62,882 bases of DNA from Trinickia diaoshuihuensis (GTDB lineage: Bacteria > Pseudomonadota > Gammaproteobacteria > Burkholderiales > Burkholderiaceae), in NCBI RefSeq assembly GCF_003390925.1, contig NZ_QUBS01000074.1:1-62882 (forward strand). The letters run 5' to 3'. Under the pieces are notes generated by a model. That model saw only the letters and a program-made list of their open reading frames with translations, did not search any database and was not told where the DNA came from. How positions within the stretch are numbered: position 1 is the first letter of the stretch; every line of letters begins with the position of its first letter. This document shows, piece after piece, positions 43,199 to 51,204 of this stretch. The position numbers and the translations under genes were made by a program.

Positions 43199-43501
43199 TC
43201 ACTCGTTCAGCACCGGTCCGTTCGATGCCGACGCGATACGGAACAAGCCGCTGCGCAGCACCACAGCCGCGCCGCGGCTCTCCTCGATCGCACGCGTGCA
43301 AACGGCGCGAATGCGGTCGCGGCCCCGCGCGTAGGCACGCAACAGTTCCGCCTCCAACGTCGAGCCTGCGCCGAAATGATCCTCGAGCGCCTCGGCCGTA
43401 ATCGCGCAAGACACCGGCACGTCATCGACCGCCGCAACGAATCGCACGACCATTTGCGCGCCGTCGAAAACGGGATCGTCGTCAGGAAAGGTCACGCGCA
43501 T
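43199..43501 (-). CDS. DUF1488 family protein (100 aa)
   Basis: The protein starts MRVTFPDDDPVFDGAQMVVRFVAAVDDVPVSCAITAEALEDHFG, the DUF1488 signature, and ends in a helical Arg/Ala/Glu-rich tail. It is soluble. GAGGTG lies before the ATG at 43501; the frame continues upstream to 43681 but only as a shadow of the PfpI gene. Function unknown. Confidence 0.85.
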   Translation of the reverse strand: MRVTFPDDDPVFDGAQMVVRFVAAVDDVPVSCAITAEALEDHFGAGSTLEAELLRAYARGRDRIRAVCTRAIEESRGAAVVLRSGLFRIASASNGPVLNE

Positions 43502-43547
43502 AGGCACCTCTACCGATCGCTCCGCTGCCTGGCCCGCACGCGAGCGC

Positions 43548-44111
43548 TCATTGCGCGGCGCCTCGATGTTCGAGCCGCGCGATGAGTTTTTGATTGAAGG
43601 CGGGAATATCGTCGGGCTTGCGGCTCGTGATGAAATTGCCGTCTTCGACGACTTCCTCGTCGACCCAGGTCGCGCCCGCATTGCGCAGGTCGTCTTGCAA
43701 GCTGGGCCAGCTCGTCATCGTGTGGCCCTTGACGATACCGGCCGAGATCGGCAGCCATCCGCCATGACAAATCACGGCAACGGGCTTGTGCGCTTCGTCG
43801 AGCGCCCGCACGAACGCCTGCGCCTCGGGCACGGTCCGGATCGCATCGCCATTGACGACGCCACCGGGCAACACGACGGCATCGTACTGCTCGGGGCGCA
43901 CTTGATCGAACGTCGCATCGACCGTCACCATGCCGGCCCGCTCGGTATGACGAAAGCCCTGAATCTGCCCGGGTTTTTTCGAAATCACGTGCACGAGGGC
44001 GCCGGCTTCCGAGAGCGCGCGCTTCGGCTCAACGAGTTCGGCCTCTTCGAAGCCGTCCATCGCCAGCATGGCGACTTTGCAACCTTCCAGCGTTTTAGTC
44101 TTGGTAGTCAT
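43548..44111 (-). CDS. DJ-1/PfpI family protein (type 1 glutamine amidotransferase-like, 187 aa)
   Basis: The single PfpI domain runs from LEGCKVAMLAMDGFEEAELVEPKRAL, with the nucleophile Cys in VAVICHGGWLP. The Asp/Glu partner pattern (GFEEAEL) is that of YhbO/PfpI deglycase or protease proteins rather than human DJ-1. Family members give resistance to acid, oxidants and carbonyls. The ATG at 44111 is the consistent start. A close sigma-54 element at 44156-44169 sits between it and the ferritin-like gene, so it has its own transcript. Confidence 0.88.
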   Translation of the reverse strand: MTTKTKTLEGCKVAMLAMDGFEEAELVEPKRALSEAGALVHVISKKPGQIQGFRHTERAGMVTVDATFDQVRPEQYDAVVLPGGVVNGDAIRTVPEAQAFVRALDEAHKPVAVICHGGWLPISAGIVKGHTMTSWPSLQDDLRNAGATWVDEEVVEDGNFITSRKPDDIPAFNQKLIARLEHRGAAQ

Positions 44112-44155
44112 CGGCGCAGCTCCTCTAGATGAAGTGAAGAACTGCATGCACCGCA

Positions 44156-44169
44156 GCAATTGCGGTGCC
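44156..44169 (-). promoter_or_regulatory. Candidate sigma-54 -24/-12 element for the PfpI gene
   Basis: The minus strand reads GGCACCGCAATTGC followed by T. Spacing and -12 half are perfect; -24 is GGCACC (consensus GGCACG). It is 45 nt before the ATG at 44111 and just downstream of the ferritin-like gene. Confidence 0.55.
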
Positions 44170-44193
44170 TAACCGATCGATCGCGCCGGGCGC

Positions 44194-44745
44194 TTAGCGC
44201 TTGATCTCTTCTGGCAGACCAGCCAGCAAATCGGACATATCGTCGGCATGCTCCTCTTCCACTTCGAGGATGCTTTCCATCAAACGGCGCGACGTGGGGT
44301 CCTTCTCGCCGAGGAACGCAATGATCTCGCGATAGCTGTCGATCGCAACGCGTTCGGCAACGAGGTCTTCCTTGATCATATCGACGAGGGAAGTGCCCTC
44401 GACGTATTCGGCGTGGCTGCGTGTGAGCAGACCGTCGGGCGAGAAGTTCGGTTCTCCCCCGAGTTGCACGATGCGTTCGGCCAGTTGGTCGGCGTGCGAT
44501 TGCTCTTCGTTCGAGTGTTCGAGAAACTCGTCCGCGACACCCTTTGAGTGAATGCCCTTCGCCATGAAATAGTGGCGGCGGTAGCGCAAGGTGCACACGA
44601 TTTCGGTGGCGAGCGCATCGTTGAGCAACTTCAAAACCGTTGCGCGATCGGCCTGATAGCCGGCGGTCACGGCCCCTTCTTCGATATGCTCGCGCGCACG
44701 CTTGCGAATGGCCTGGACGTCCGACAAAAACGGTTGATTCGCCAT
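44194..44745 (-). CDS. Ferritin-like/bacterioferritin-family di-iron protein (183 aa)
   Basis: Four-helix-bundle sequence with the pattern NDALATEIVCTLRYRRHYF (Glu ligand), EFLEHSNEEQSHADQLAERI (ExxH) and EFLGEKDPTSRRLMESILEVEEEHADDMSDL (ExxH), i.e. a complete di-iron site. It stores or detoxifies iron or reduces peroxide. The length is normal for bacterioferritin, but the haem-binding Met is not obvious, so it may be the non-haem type. ATG 44745 with GGAGA. The upstream gap of about 200 nt is shared with DUF3175. Confidence 0.88.
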   Translation of the reverse strand: MANQPFLSDVQAIRKRAREHIEEGAVTAGYQADRATVLKLLNDALATEIVCTLRYRRHYFMAKGIHSKGVADEFLEHSNEEQSHADQLAERIVQLGGEPNFSPDGLLTRSHAEYVEGTSLVDMIKEDLVAERVAIDSYREIIAFLGEKDPTSRRLMESILEVEEEHADDMSDLLAGLPEEIKR

Positions 44746-44876
44746 GGGTTTTCTCCATCGAATTGTATTTACGAAACACGGCTCCGCCCGCGAGCGAGCC
44801 AATACGGCATCCCGCTCGTGGCGCGTCGCAAGGGACGCATCATTCATGCCAAGCGAGTGGCGCGACGTTCGTCCAT

Positions 44877-44890
44877 GGCATGCGCATTGC
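44877..44890 (+). promoter_or_regulatory. Perfect sigma-54 -24/-12 element for the DUF3175-antiporter operon
   Basis: The plus strand reads T-GGCATGCGCATTGC, full match to TGGCAYR-N5-TTGC, and identical over 14 bases to the minus-strand element at 9791-9804. It is 57 nt before the ATG at 44947. Confidence 0.68.
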
Positions 44891-44946
44891 GTCGAACCGG
44901 GGCGTCGCCACGACGGCACAAGCCCATTTCGAACGGACTAGAACCG

Positions 44947-45342
44947 ATGCCTTCCTCATCGACTCACTCTTCGACGCGGCGCCGCGGCGCTCACCCGCCG
45001 CGCCAGCGCCATGCGCAAAGCCGAGCCCACCACGAACGAGCACGCGCGCATGCCGGCGGCGGCCGCGAGCCGCGCCGCTGGTCCCATGAAGTCATGCAAA
45101 AGAGCGACGCGCTCGATCTCGAGGGCGGCATCTTCAAATCCGGCAACGCCGAGGACATCGCGCAATCGCTCAAACGTTCGTCGCTCGCGAGCAAGCGACG
45201 GCGCGGCACGCCGTACCAATCGGCCATGTCGATGCTCAATTTCTACATCAACCGGGCGGGCAAGAACCTGCCCAAATCGCGCCGCGCGGTACTGGAGGCC
45301 GCCAAGGGAAAACTGCGCGAAGCGTTCGGCCGTCCACGCTGA
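44947..45342 (+). CDS. DUF3175 family protein (131 aa)
   Basis: The N-terminal ~45 residues are Arg/His/Ser-rich and basic. From about residue 45 the sequence RRWSHEVMQKSDALDLEGGIF through SAMSMLNFYINRAGKNLP..RR..LEAAKGKLREAFG is the DUF3175 core. Basic and probably nucleic-acid associated, but not established. The ribosome site of ATG 44947 is weak, and an internal start nearer the core cannot be excluded. The antiporter gene starts 22 nt after its stop. Confidence 0.75.
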   Translation: MPSSSTHSSTRRRGAHPPRQRHAQSRAHHERARAHAGGGREPRRWSHEVMQKSDALDLEGGIFKSGNAEDIAQSLKRSSLASKRRRGTPYQSAMSMLNFYINRAGKNLPKSRRAVLEAAKGKLREAFGRPR

Positions 45343-45364
45343 CGCCCGGCGCAATCGGGACGAT

Positions 45365-46693
45365 ATGGGAGAGACCCTCTGGTTCCTCATCGTCGGCGGC
45401 ATGTTCGTCGGCATGGGTATCGCGAGTTCGTTGTTCAAGCGCCTGCCATTGACAGGCGCCATGCTCTATCTCGCGGCCGGCTACTTGCTCGGTCCACCCG
45501 GCGCCGGCATGCTCTCGCTCGACATCGCGAACGATACCGCGCTCGTTCGGCTGCTCAGCGAAGTCGCCGTGCTCGCATCGCTCTTCGCGATCGGCCTACG
45601 CTTGCGCGCTCCGATCTTTGCGTCGCTCTGGTCGCTGCCGGTGCGCCTCGGGTTCCTCGCGATGATCGTCACCGTACCCTTGCTCGCGCTCGCATGCCGC
45701 TGGGGCCTGGGGCTTGCCTGGGGACCGGCGTGGGTACTGGCCGCGATGCTCTCGCCCACCGATCCCGTGCTCGCTCACGACGTACAAGTGCGCGACGCCA
45801 ACGACCTCGATCTCGTGCGCTTCTCCCTCTCCGGGGAGGGCGGGTTGAACGACGGCGTCGCACTGCCTTTCATGCTGCTGGCGCTCGCGTTATGCGCGGC
45901 CGGTGGCTCGGGCGCCGCGGCGCTGCCGGCGCGGAGCTTGACGATCGGCACGCTGTGGGGACTGGGCGGAGCGCTCGGCATCGGCGCATTGCTGGGCTTT
46001 GCGACCACGCACGCAGTCGCCTGGCTGCGCACGCGCCATGGGCAGGCGCTGGGACTCGAGGGCTTCTTCGCGCTGGGGCTCATCGAACTGTCTTACGGCA
46101 TCGCGCAATGGCTGCACACGTTCGGCTTTCTCGCCGTGTTCGCGGCCGGCGTGGCGATGCGGCGCGTCGAGCATCGCGCGACGGGCGAACGCTCGCCGCA
46201 AGATGCGATCGGGTCCATCGACTCTTCCGACATCGCCGCGACAGCGGCTCACCCCGACAAAGCGCACGCTTACATGGCCGAATCGGTCTTGGGCTTTACG
46301 GTCGAACTCGAACGCATTGCCGAAATGGCGATGATGATCATCGTCGGCAATTTAATCAGCACGCTGCCCGCTCCGATCGTCACCTGGCGCAGCGCCGCGC
46401 TCGTGCTCGCACTGTTCGTGCTCGTGCGCCCGCTCGCGGTCGAGCTTTCGCTGCTCGGTTCGCGTGCTCGCGGTTTCCAGCGGCACATGATGAGTTGGTT
46501 CGGCATCCGCGGTATCGGCACCGTCTACTACTTGGCGTACGCGCTCGAACATGGGCCAAGGCGCGAGCTCACGCCGCTCGCGCCCTACGCGCTGGCCGTG
46601 GTGGCCGCGTCCGTCATCGTGCATGGGATGTCGGCCACGCCGCTCATGAGGCGCTACAAGCGCGTGCGGGCCGCGACTGCGCACAAGCGCTAG
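45365..46693 (+). CDS. Cation:proton antiporter (CPA1/NhaP-like, 442 aa)
   Basis: About 12 hydrophobic segments begin MGETLWFLIVGGMFVGMGIASSLFKRLPLTGAMLYLAAGYLLGPPG. The SPTDPVLAHDVQ segment is the conserved TM5/TM6 ion-binding Asp region of CPA1 exchangers (family consensus ATDPV). No cytosolic regulatory domain. It exchanges Na+ or K+ for H+ and supports pH and salt stress. It is the second gene of the DUF3175 transcript. Confidence 0.88.
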   Translation: MGETLWFLIVGGMFVGMGIASSLFKRLPLTGAMLYLAAGYLLGPPGAGMLSLDIANDTALVRLLSEVAVLASLFAIGLRLRAPIFASLWSLPVRLGFLAMIVTVPLLALACRWGLGLAWGPAWVLAAMLSPTDPVLAHDVQVRDANDLDLVRFSLSGEGGLNDGVALPFMLLALALCAAGGSGAAALPARSLTIGTLWGLGGALGIGALLGFATTHAVAWLRTRHGQALGLEGFFALGLIELSYGIAQWLHTFGFLAVFAAGVAMRRVEHRATGERSPQDAIGSIDSSDIAATAAHPDKAHAYMAESVLGFTVELERIAEMAMMIIVGNLISTLPAPIVTWRSAALVLALFVLVRPLAVELSLLGSRARGFQRHMMSWFGIRGIGTVYYLAYALEHGPRRELTPLAPYALAVVAASVIVHGMSATPLMRRYKRVRAATAHKR

Positions 46694-46710
46694 GCTCGTC
46701 GCATAGCCGA

Positions 46711-47265
46711 TTAACCGCCGTCGTGCGGATAAGCCGGCTTATCGGGTGCGGCGAGGGTGCGATAAGGCAACGCGTCGCCGGTGGGATCGAGCGTCGTATC
46801 GTCGATCACGCGCTCCACCTCGGCCGTCTTCGCGAGTTCCGAAAAAAAGGCTTGCCTATCGAAGCCGGGCGCGACGCAGCCTTGCACGTAGATAAACCTT
46901 CTCTGCAGCATGAGCCATAGCGTGGTCTGCTCGCGCCAGTGCGTCGCCGGTTCGATGTTGGAGAGCCGGCGTTTGACGGCCTCCTCGATGCCCTTGTCGT
47001 AAAGATAGCTGTTCGGCAATCTACAACGTCCCTCCCACCAACAGCTATTGCCGCGCTCGATTCTGTAATGCGAATCGGCCAGCCATTCCTGCTCTGTCTG
47101 TAAAGGACCCAATGGCACCGGACAATTCGCTATGGCGGCGGATATCTGGAAGAACGGGTCGTTGCCATGATTGGCGCGCGTGGTTTGCGCATGGATGGAT
47201 AACGATACGACTAGGGATACGATTGCGCCGGCGGCGGCGACGCATGCACGCAACGAATGCCTCAC
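46711..47265 (-). CDS. Exported protein with possible BON-like region (184 aa)
   Basis: Signal peptide MRHSLRACVAAAGAIVSLVVSLSIHAQ; mature part has a Cys-rich stretch (NSCWWEGRCRLPNSYLYD) with further Cys residues, and a helix-strand unit (IEEAVKRRLSNIEPATHWREQTTLWLMLQRRFIYVQGCV) resembling a BON module; this match is tentative. GTG start at 47265 with GGGGAGGGGA upstream. Convergent with the antiporter gene. Probably periplasmic. Confidence 0.65.
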   Translation of the reverse strand: MRHSLRACVAAAGAIVSLVVSLSIHAQTTRANHGNDPFFQISAAIANCPVPLGPLQTEQEWLADSHYRIERGNSCWWEGRCRLPNSYLYDKGIEEAVKRRLSNIEPATHWREQTTLWLMLQRRFIYVQGCVAPGFDRQAFFSELAKTAEVERVIDDTTLDPTGDALPYRTLAAPDKPAYPHDGG

Positions 47266-47340
47266 AGTCCCCTCCCCGGTTGGCCGACCGCCGGAATTGG
47301 AGCACGCCCCGTTTCCGCTGGCAAGCGCGCGGTGCAGCGC

Positions 47341-47841
47341 TCAAAGCGAGGGGCCGGACGCGCCGTCATAGACATCGCCGAGATCGTCGGCGATGCGATG
47401 CGGGCCCTCGCTCGCGAATTCGAGCACCCGCAATATCAATTGCGGCGTCAGCGGCTTCGCGCAGTGCGCGTCGAACCCCACCGCCCGGGCACGGGCGCGG
47501 TCCTGGGACGACGCGTAGCCCGTGCAGGCGATCAGCAACATATGCGTCGTCGCGGGATCGGCGCGCAAGCGGCGGGCGACCTCCAAACCGTCGAGGCCGG
47601 GCATGGCGATATCGAGCAGCACGGCGAACGGTTGCCACTCGCGCGCAATCGCGCAGGCTTCGAGCGGATCGCTCGTCGCACGGCATTCGAAACCGTCGGC
47701 GTCGAGCAAAAGTTGCAACGCTTCGGCCGCGTCGCGGTAGTCGTCCACGACGAGCACGCGGCGATGGTCGGCCATCGCCGGCCGGATCGTGCGCCAGAGC
47801 ACGACATCGTCGCTCGGCTGGGCATTCTCGCGCTCAGTCAC
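47341..47841 (-). CDS. Single-domain response regulator (166 aa)
   Basis: Receiver domain (about residues 26-140) with acidic pair in VVDDYRD, phospho-acceptor Asp in LLDIAMPG, Thr in ACTGYAS and Lys in CAKPLTP. No output domain; ~25 residues precede it and ~20 follow. The GTG at 47841 has AAGGA just 1 nt before it; the ATG at MADHRRV (47775) is an alternative start that still covers the receiver. CheY-like outputless regulators signal by protein contact or phosphorelay. No kinase lies beside it; the nearest is at 49485. Confidence 0.8.
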   Translation of the reverse strand: MTERENAQPSDDVVLWRTIRPAMADHRRVLVVDDYRDAAEALQLLLDADGFECRATSDPLEACAIAREWQPFAVLLDIAMPGLDGLEVARRLRADPATTHMLLIACTGYASSQDRARARAVGFDAHCAKPLTPQLILRVLEFASEGPHRIADDLGDVYDGASGPSL

Positions 47842-47885
47842 GTCCTTCTCTCCCCGGGTTGGTCTCGACGCAATCGCCAAACGAT

Positions 47886-47899
47886 GCAAAATGCGCTCC
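47886..47899 (-). promoter_or_regulatory. Weak sigma-54-like element before the receiver gene
   Basis: The minus strand reads GGAGCGCATTTTGC followed by A: spacing and TTGCA correct, -24 half poor. 45 nt before the GTG at 47841. Confidence 0.3.
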
Positions 47900-47926
47900 C
47901 GCGCATGCATCCCGCAACAAAAAAAG

Positions 47927-47940
47927 GGCATGCACTTTGC
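47927..47940 (+). promoter_or_regulatory. Candidate sigma-54 -24/-12 element for the MipA/OmpV gene
   Basis: GGCATGCACTTTGC followed by T, full match except the leading T (G here). It is 93 nt before the ATG at 48033. Confidence 0.58.
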
Positions 47941-48032
47941 TCCGAGGTCTGGCACGATTTGCTGGACGTCCTCTAACGGTCTCGGTACCGATACCGACAT
48001 CGATAGCAATATCGAACAAGGAAAAAAGACCT

Positions 48033-48881
48033 ATGTCGACCTCATTTGCGGCATCGCGCCTGGCCCTCGCCGGCGCGCTTTTCGCGGTACTGGCCCCGGC
48101 GCACGCGCAGACGCCTTCGCCCCTCGCCGAATGGCAATACTCGCCGGGCATTCTGCTCGAGCAGATGTTCGAGCCGAAGCTACCCACCTGGCGGATTCGC
48201 GTCGGTCCGTCCGCCGCATTTCAACCGCTTTACGACGGCTCGGATCGCTATCATGCGCTGGCCGGTCCCAGTATCGACATCCGTTATCGCGACCGCTTCT
48301 TTCTATCGACGGGGGAAGGCATCGGCATGAACGTTCTCACGGGACCGAATTGGCGCGTGGGCATCGGCGCGGCTTACAATTTGGGGCGGCGTGAGGCGGA
48401 CGACCTCGGGCATTTGCACGGAATGGGCAATATCAATCCCGCGCCAAGCCTAAGGCTGCTCGGCGAATATGCCCTGTCGAAATCATTTCCGCTCGTACTG
48501 CGCGCCGACGTGCGGCGCAGTTTCGGCGGCGACAACGGATGGATCGGCGACCTGGGCGCCTATATGCCGATGCCGGGCAGTTCGGAGACGTTCGCTTGGT
48601 TCGCCGGTCCCACGATGACCATCGCCGATTCGCGCTATATGAATAGCTGGTTCGGCGTGAATGCGGGGCAGTCGGCGCGTACCGGTTATCGGCAATACGA
48701 CGCCTCGCCCGGGATCCGCTCCGTGGGCTTCGGCGTCTCGGCCTCGCTGACGATACGCAAGCATTGGATCGTCAGCGCCGACGGGGCCTTCCAGCAACTC
48801 GTCGGTTCGGCCGCGCACAGTCCCATCACGCAAACGCGCGCATCGGGCGTGTTCGACCTTTCGGTGAACTACGAGTTTTGA
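48033..48881 (+). CDS. MipA/OmpV family outer-membrane protein (282 aa)
   Basis: Signal peptide (MSTSFAASRLALAGALFAVLAPAHAQ), then alternating beta-strand pattern through the terminal LSVNYEF with C-terminal aromatic Phe, the mark of an outer-membrane barrel. GVGPSAAFQPLYDGSDRYHALAGPSIDIRYRDRFFLS-type text identifies the MipA/OmpV family, which scaffolds cell-wall enzymes in E. coli or acts as a porin. The ATG has AAGGAAAA upstream. Confidence 0.85.
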   Translation: MSTSFAASRLALAGALFAVLAPAHAQTPSPLAEWQYSPGILLEQMFEPKLPTWRIRVGPSAAFQPLYDGSDRYHALAGPSIDIRYRDRFFLSTGEGIGMNVLTGPNWRVGIGAAYNLGRREADDLGHLHGMGNINPAPSLRLLGEYALSKSFPLVLRADVRRSFGGDNGWIGDLGAYMPMPGSSETFAWFAGPTMTIADSRYMNSWFGVNAGQSARTGYRQYDASPGIRSVGFGVSASLTIRKHWIVSADGAFQQLVGSAAHSPITQTRASGVFDLSVNYEF

Positions 48882-48923
48882 CCGTGCGGTCCTGGGCGCC
48901 GGTTGAGCCGGCGCCCCCGCTTC

Positions 48924-49394
48924 TCACGCCGCCGGCAGCACGGATTGCACGCTGCCGGTGCGTTCGCGCAGGCCTTCGGCTCGTACGACCGCCGCCACCA
49001 ACGCCCACTCGCGCGCCATCGCATCGAGCACGTCGTCGAGCGACAAGACGCCGATCAACTCGCCCGCCAAGCCCGTCACGGCAAGGCGCCGCACCCCGTG
49101 GCTCGCCATCGTTTGCAAGGCATCGGCAATATCGGCGCTGCCCTCGATGGAAAGGACGTGCGTCTGCATGATGTCGGCGACGAGCAGATCGTCGGGTTCT
49201 TCGCCAAGCACGACGGCCTTCATGACGATGTCGCGATCGGTGACGATGCCGACGATGCGTCCGAGCGGTGGCCCGTTCTCGGTGACGATGAGCGCGCCCA
49301 CGTGCTGATCGCGCATTTGCTTGGCGGCATCCCTGACTGTTCGTGTCATCGGTATATGAACGGTATGAGGACTGCGGAATTCCTCGACTTTCAT
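48924..49394 (-). CDS. CBS-domain pair protein, FNR-box controlled (156 aa)
   Basis: Two CBS domains (about residues 8-64 and 74-128) with [18 protein letters not shown] and GELIGVLSLDDVLDAM. Stand-alone nucleotide or redox sensor. GGAGAAGG precedes the ATG at 49394. A perfect FNR/ANR-type palindrome (49475-49488) lies 81 nt upstream, so low-oxygen induction is likely. It is the counterpart of the CBS gene at 368-793. Confidence 0.88.
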   Translation of the reverse strand: MKVEEFRSPHTVHIPMTRTVRDAAKQMRDQHVGALIVTENGPPLGRIVGIVTDRDIVMKAVVLGEEPDDLLVADIMQTHVLSIEGSADIADALQTMASHGVRRLAVTGLAGELIGVLSLDDVLDAMAREWALVAAVVRAEGLRERTGSVQSVLPAA

Positions 49395-49474
49395 CGACCT
49401 TCTCCATGAACGGCACCGGCGACTGATTGCGTCGGCTCCTGATTGGAGAGTGCGCCGGGAGGCGCGGCGCCTGC

Positions 49475-49488
49475 TTGATATATATCAA
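49475..49488. promoter_or_regulatory. FNR/ANR-type box
   Basis: TTGATATATATCAA, a perfect TTGAT-N4-ATCAA palindrome. It overlaps the stop codon of the histidine kinase gene and is 81 nt upstream of the CBS gene start, where FNR-class activation of a downstream promoter is plausible. Confidence 0.65.
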
Positions 49489-50999
49489 CTCAGCCCGGGT
49501 ACCTCGACCGTTTCACGTGGCACCGATAACCGAATCCCGAAGCCGCCGCCGGCCACGCTGCCGATCACGACCGTGCCGCCGAGCCGGCGCACGCGGTCGC
49601 GAATCCCGGCGAGGCCCGACGGACTCGGGCGCCCCTCCTGCGCATCGAGGGTCGTTTCGATACCCGAGCCGTTATCGGAGATCGCGACATCGCACATGGT
49701 TGCGGTGCAGATCAATTCGATTTGCACCATCGTTGCCCGGTGCGCGTGCCGCACGACGTTCGTCAAGGCCTCCTGCACGATGCGGAAGATCGCCGTGGAC
49801 CCCGCATCGTTGAATACGACGTCCTCGGCATTGCTGACGATCTCGATGTTCAACCGCGTGCGCTGGCGGAAATCGTCGACGAGCCACTCGAGCGCCGGCA
49901 GCAAGCCCAGGTCGTCGAGCACGGCCGGCCGCAGCCCCGCGGCGAGCCTTCTGACCGAGGCGATGGCATGATCGACGGCTTCGCGCATCGCCTCGGCCCG
50001 CAGACGCAATGCATTGCACTCGTCCTCGTCGCGCGGCGCGTCGGAGGAGGCGAGCGCCGTCAGGTCCATTTTCAGCGCCGTCAGTTGTTGCCCGAGATCG
50101 TCGTGCAATTCGCGCGCGATACGCTTTTTCTCGTCTTCGCGCGTGGCTTCGATTCGCGCCGCCAGTTCGCTTGCATATTGCAACTGACGCAATTGATTGC
50201 GCTCGGTGATGTCGCGCACGACTTTCGCGTATCCCATCAGATCGCCCGACATGCCGTAGACCGCCGTCACGACGACGTTCGCGCAAAACCGCGAGCCGTC
50301 CTTGCGCAGGCGCCAACCCTCGCGTTCGATACGGCCGTACGCCGCGGCATCTGCCAATTCGCGCTCGGGTTCGCCCGCCGAAATACCCTCGATGGGATAA
50401 AACCGCGAAAAGTGCCGGCCGATGATTTCGGTTGCATGAAAGCCGAGCAAGCGCGTGGCGCCGCCATTCCAGCTCGTGACTTGCCCCTGCGGATTGAGCA
50501 TGAAGATCGCGTCTTCGACCGCGTCCATGAGGCGCCGCATGCGCTCTTCGCTCTGACGCAATTGCTCCTCGTTGCGCCGGCGCTCGGTCAGATCGCGTGT
50601 GATTTTGGCGAAGCCGAGCAATTCGCCCGCCTTGTCGCGCAGCGCCGTGATGACGACGTTGGCCCAAAAGCGCGAGCCGTCCTTGCGCACGCGCCAGCCC
50701 TCGTCCTCCCACCGGCCCAGCTCGGCCGCGCGCCGCAATTCCTCGGCCGGGTAGCCGCGCGCCACGACGTCCTCGGGATAAAACACCGAGAAATGACGTC
50801 CGATGATTTCCTCGGCGCGGTAACCCTTGATCCGCTCGGCACCCGCGTTCCACGTCGCGATGCGGCCCTTTACGTCGAGCAAAAAGATCGCGTAATCCTT
50901 GATGCTCTCGATCATTACCCGATAACGCTCTTCGGGCGTGACAAGGCTGAGCAACGGTACGTCACCCTGGCCTTTCGATGGTGTCGGCTGACTAGTCAC
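49485..50999 (-). CDS. Soluble PAS-PAS histidine kinase (HisKA_3, NarX/DegS type, 504 aa)
   Basis: Two tandem PAS domains (about residues 22-145 and 150-270) that look like a duplication, sharing GW-R-x-RKDGSRF-x-ANVV and FYP motifs. The dimerisation segment EDEKKRIARELHDDLGQQLTALK has the phospho-His, followed by an ATPase domain with EALTNVVRHAHR (N box), DNGSGIE and GLAGIRDRVRRLGG. There is no membrane helix, so the signal is cytoplasmic, likely redox or oxygen through PAS, though no haem or flavin ligand can be fixed. It is divergent from a receiver-only gene. Confidence 0.9.
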   Translation of the reverse strand: MTSQPTPSKGQGDVPLLSLVTPEERYRVMIESIKDYAIFLLDVKGRIATWNAGAERIKGYRAEEIIGRHFSVFYPEDVVARGYPAEELRRAAELGRWEDEGWRVRKDGSRFWANVVITALRDKAGELLGFAKITRDLTERRRNEEQLRQSEERMRRLMDAVEDAIFMLNPQGQVTSWNGGATRLLGFHATEIIGRHFSRFYPIEGISAGEPERELADAAAYGRIEREGWRLRKDGSRFCANVVVTAVYGMSGDLMGYAKVVRDITERNQLRQLQYASELAARIEATREDEKKRIARELHDDLGQQLTALKMDLTALASSDAPRDEDECNALRLRAEAMREAVDHAIASVRRLAAGLRPAVLDDLGLLPALEWLVDDFRQRTRLNIEIVSNAEDVVFNDAGSTAIFRIVQEALTNVVRHAHRATMVQIELICTATMCDVAISDNGSGIETTLDAQEGRPSPSGLAGIRDRVRRLGGTVVIGSVAGGGFGIRLSVPRETVEVPGLS

Positions 51000-51074
51000 G
51001 GACCGCCCCCGCGTTGGGAATGCTCGAACGAAACGTCAGTCTAGCGCTCGCGGGCGATTGCTGCTATGGGCGAT

Positions 51075-51106
51075 GCAAACGTTTGCCCGGGTAGGCTTGT
51101 AAGCCT
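51075..51106. promoter_or_regulatory. PurR-like palindrome and adjacent hairpin between kinase and regulator
   Basis: GCAAACGTTTGC (51075-51086) is a perfect 12-bp palindrome of the form bound by LacI/PurR-family repressors. Next to it AGGCTT-GT-AAGCCT (51093-51106) is a 6-bp inverted repeat. Both lie between the divergent kinase and receiver genes. No PurR-type gene is in the window. Confidence 0.45.
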
Positions 51107-51204
51107 TATCCGACACGCCCCGACGAAGACGGACACGAATCAAATCCACGGCTGATTTTCACGGACCGGGGATTCACGGACACTGCAAGCGTGAACCCGA
51201 ACAG

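Noticed and set aside
47950-47970. TGGCACGATTTGCTGG as a sigma-54 element before MipA
   Set aside because: Only 8 nt between GG and GC, so spacing is wrong; the element at 47927 is right.
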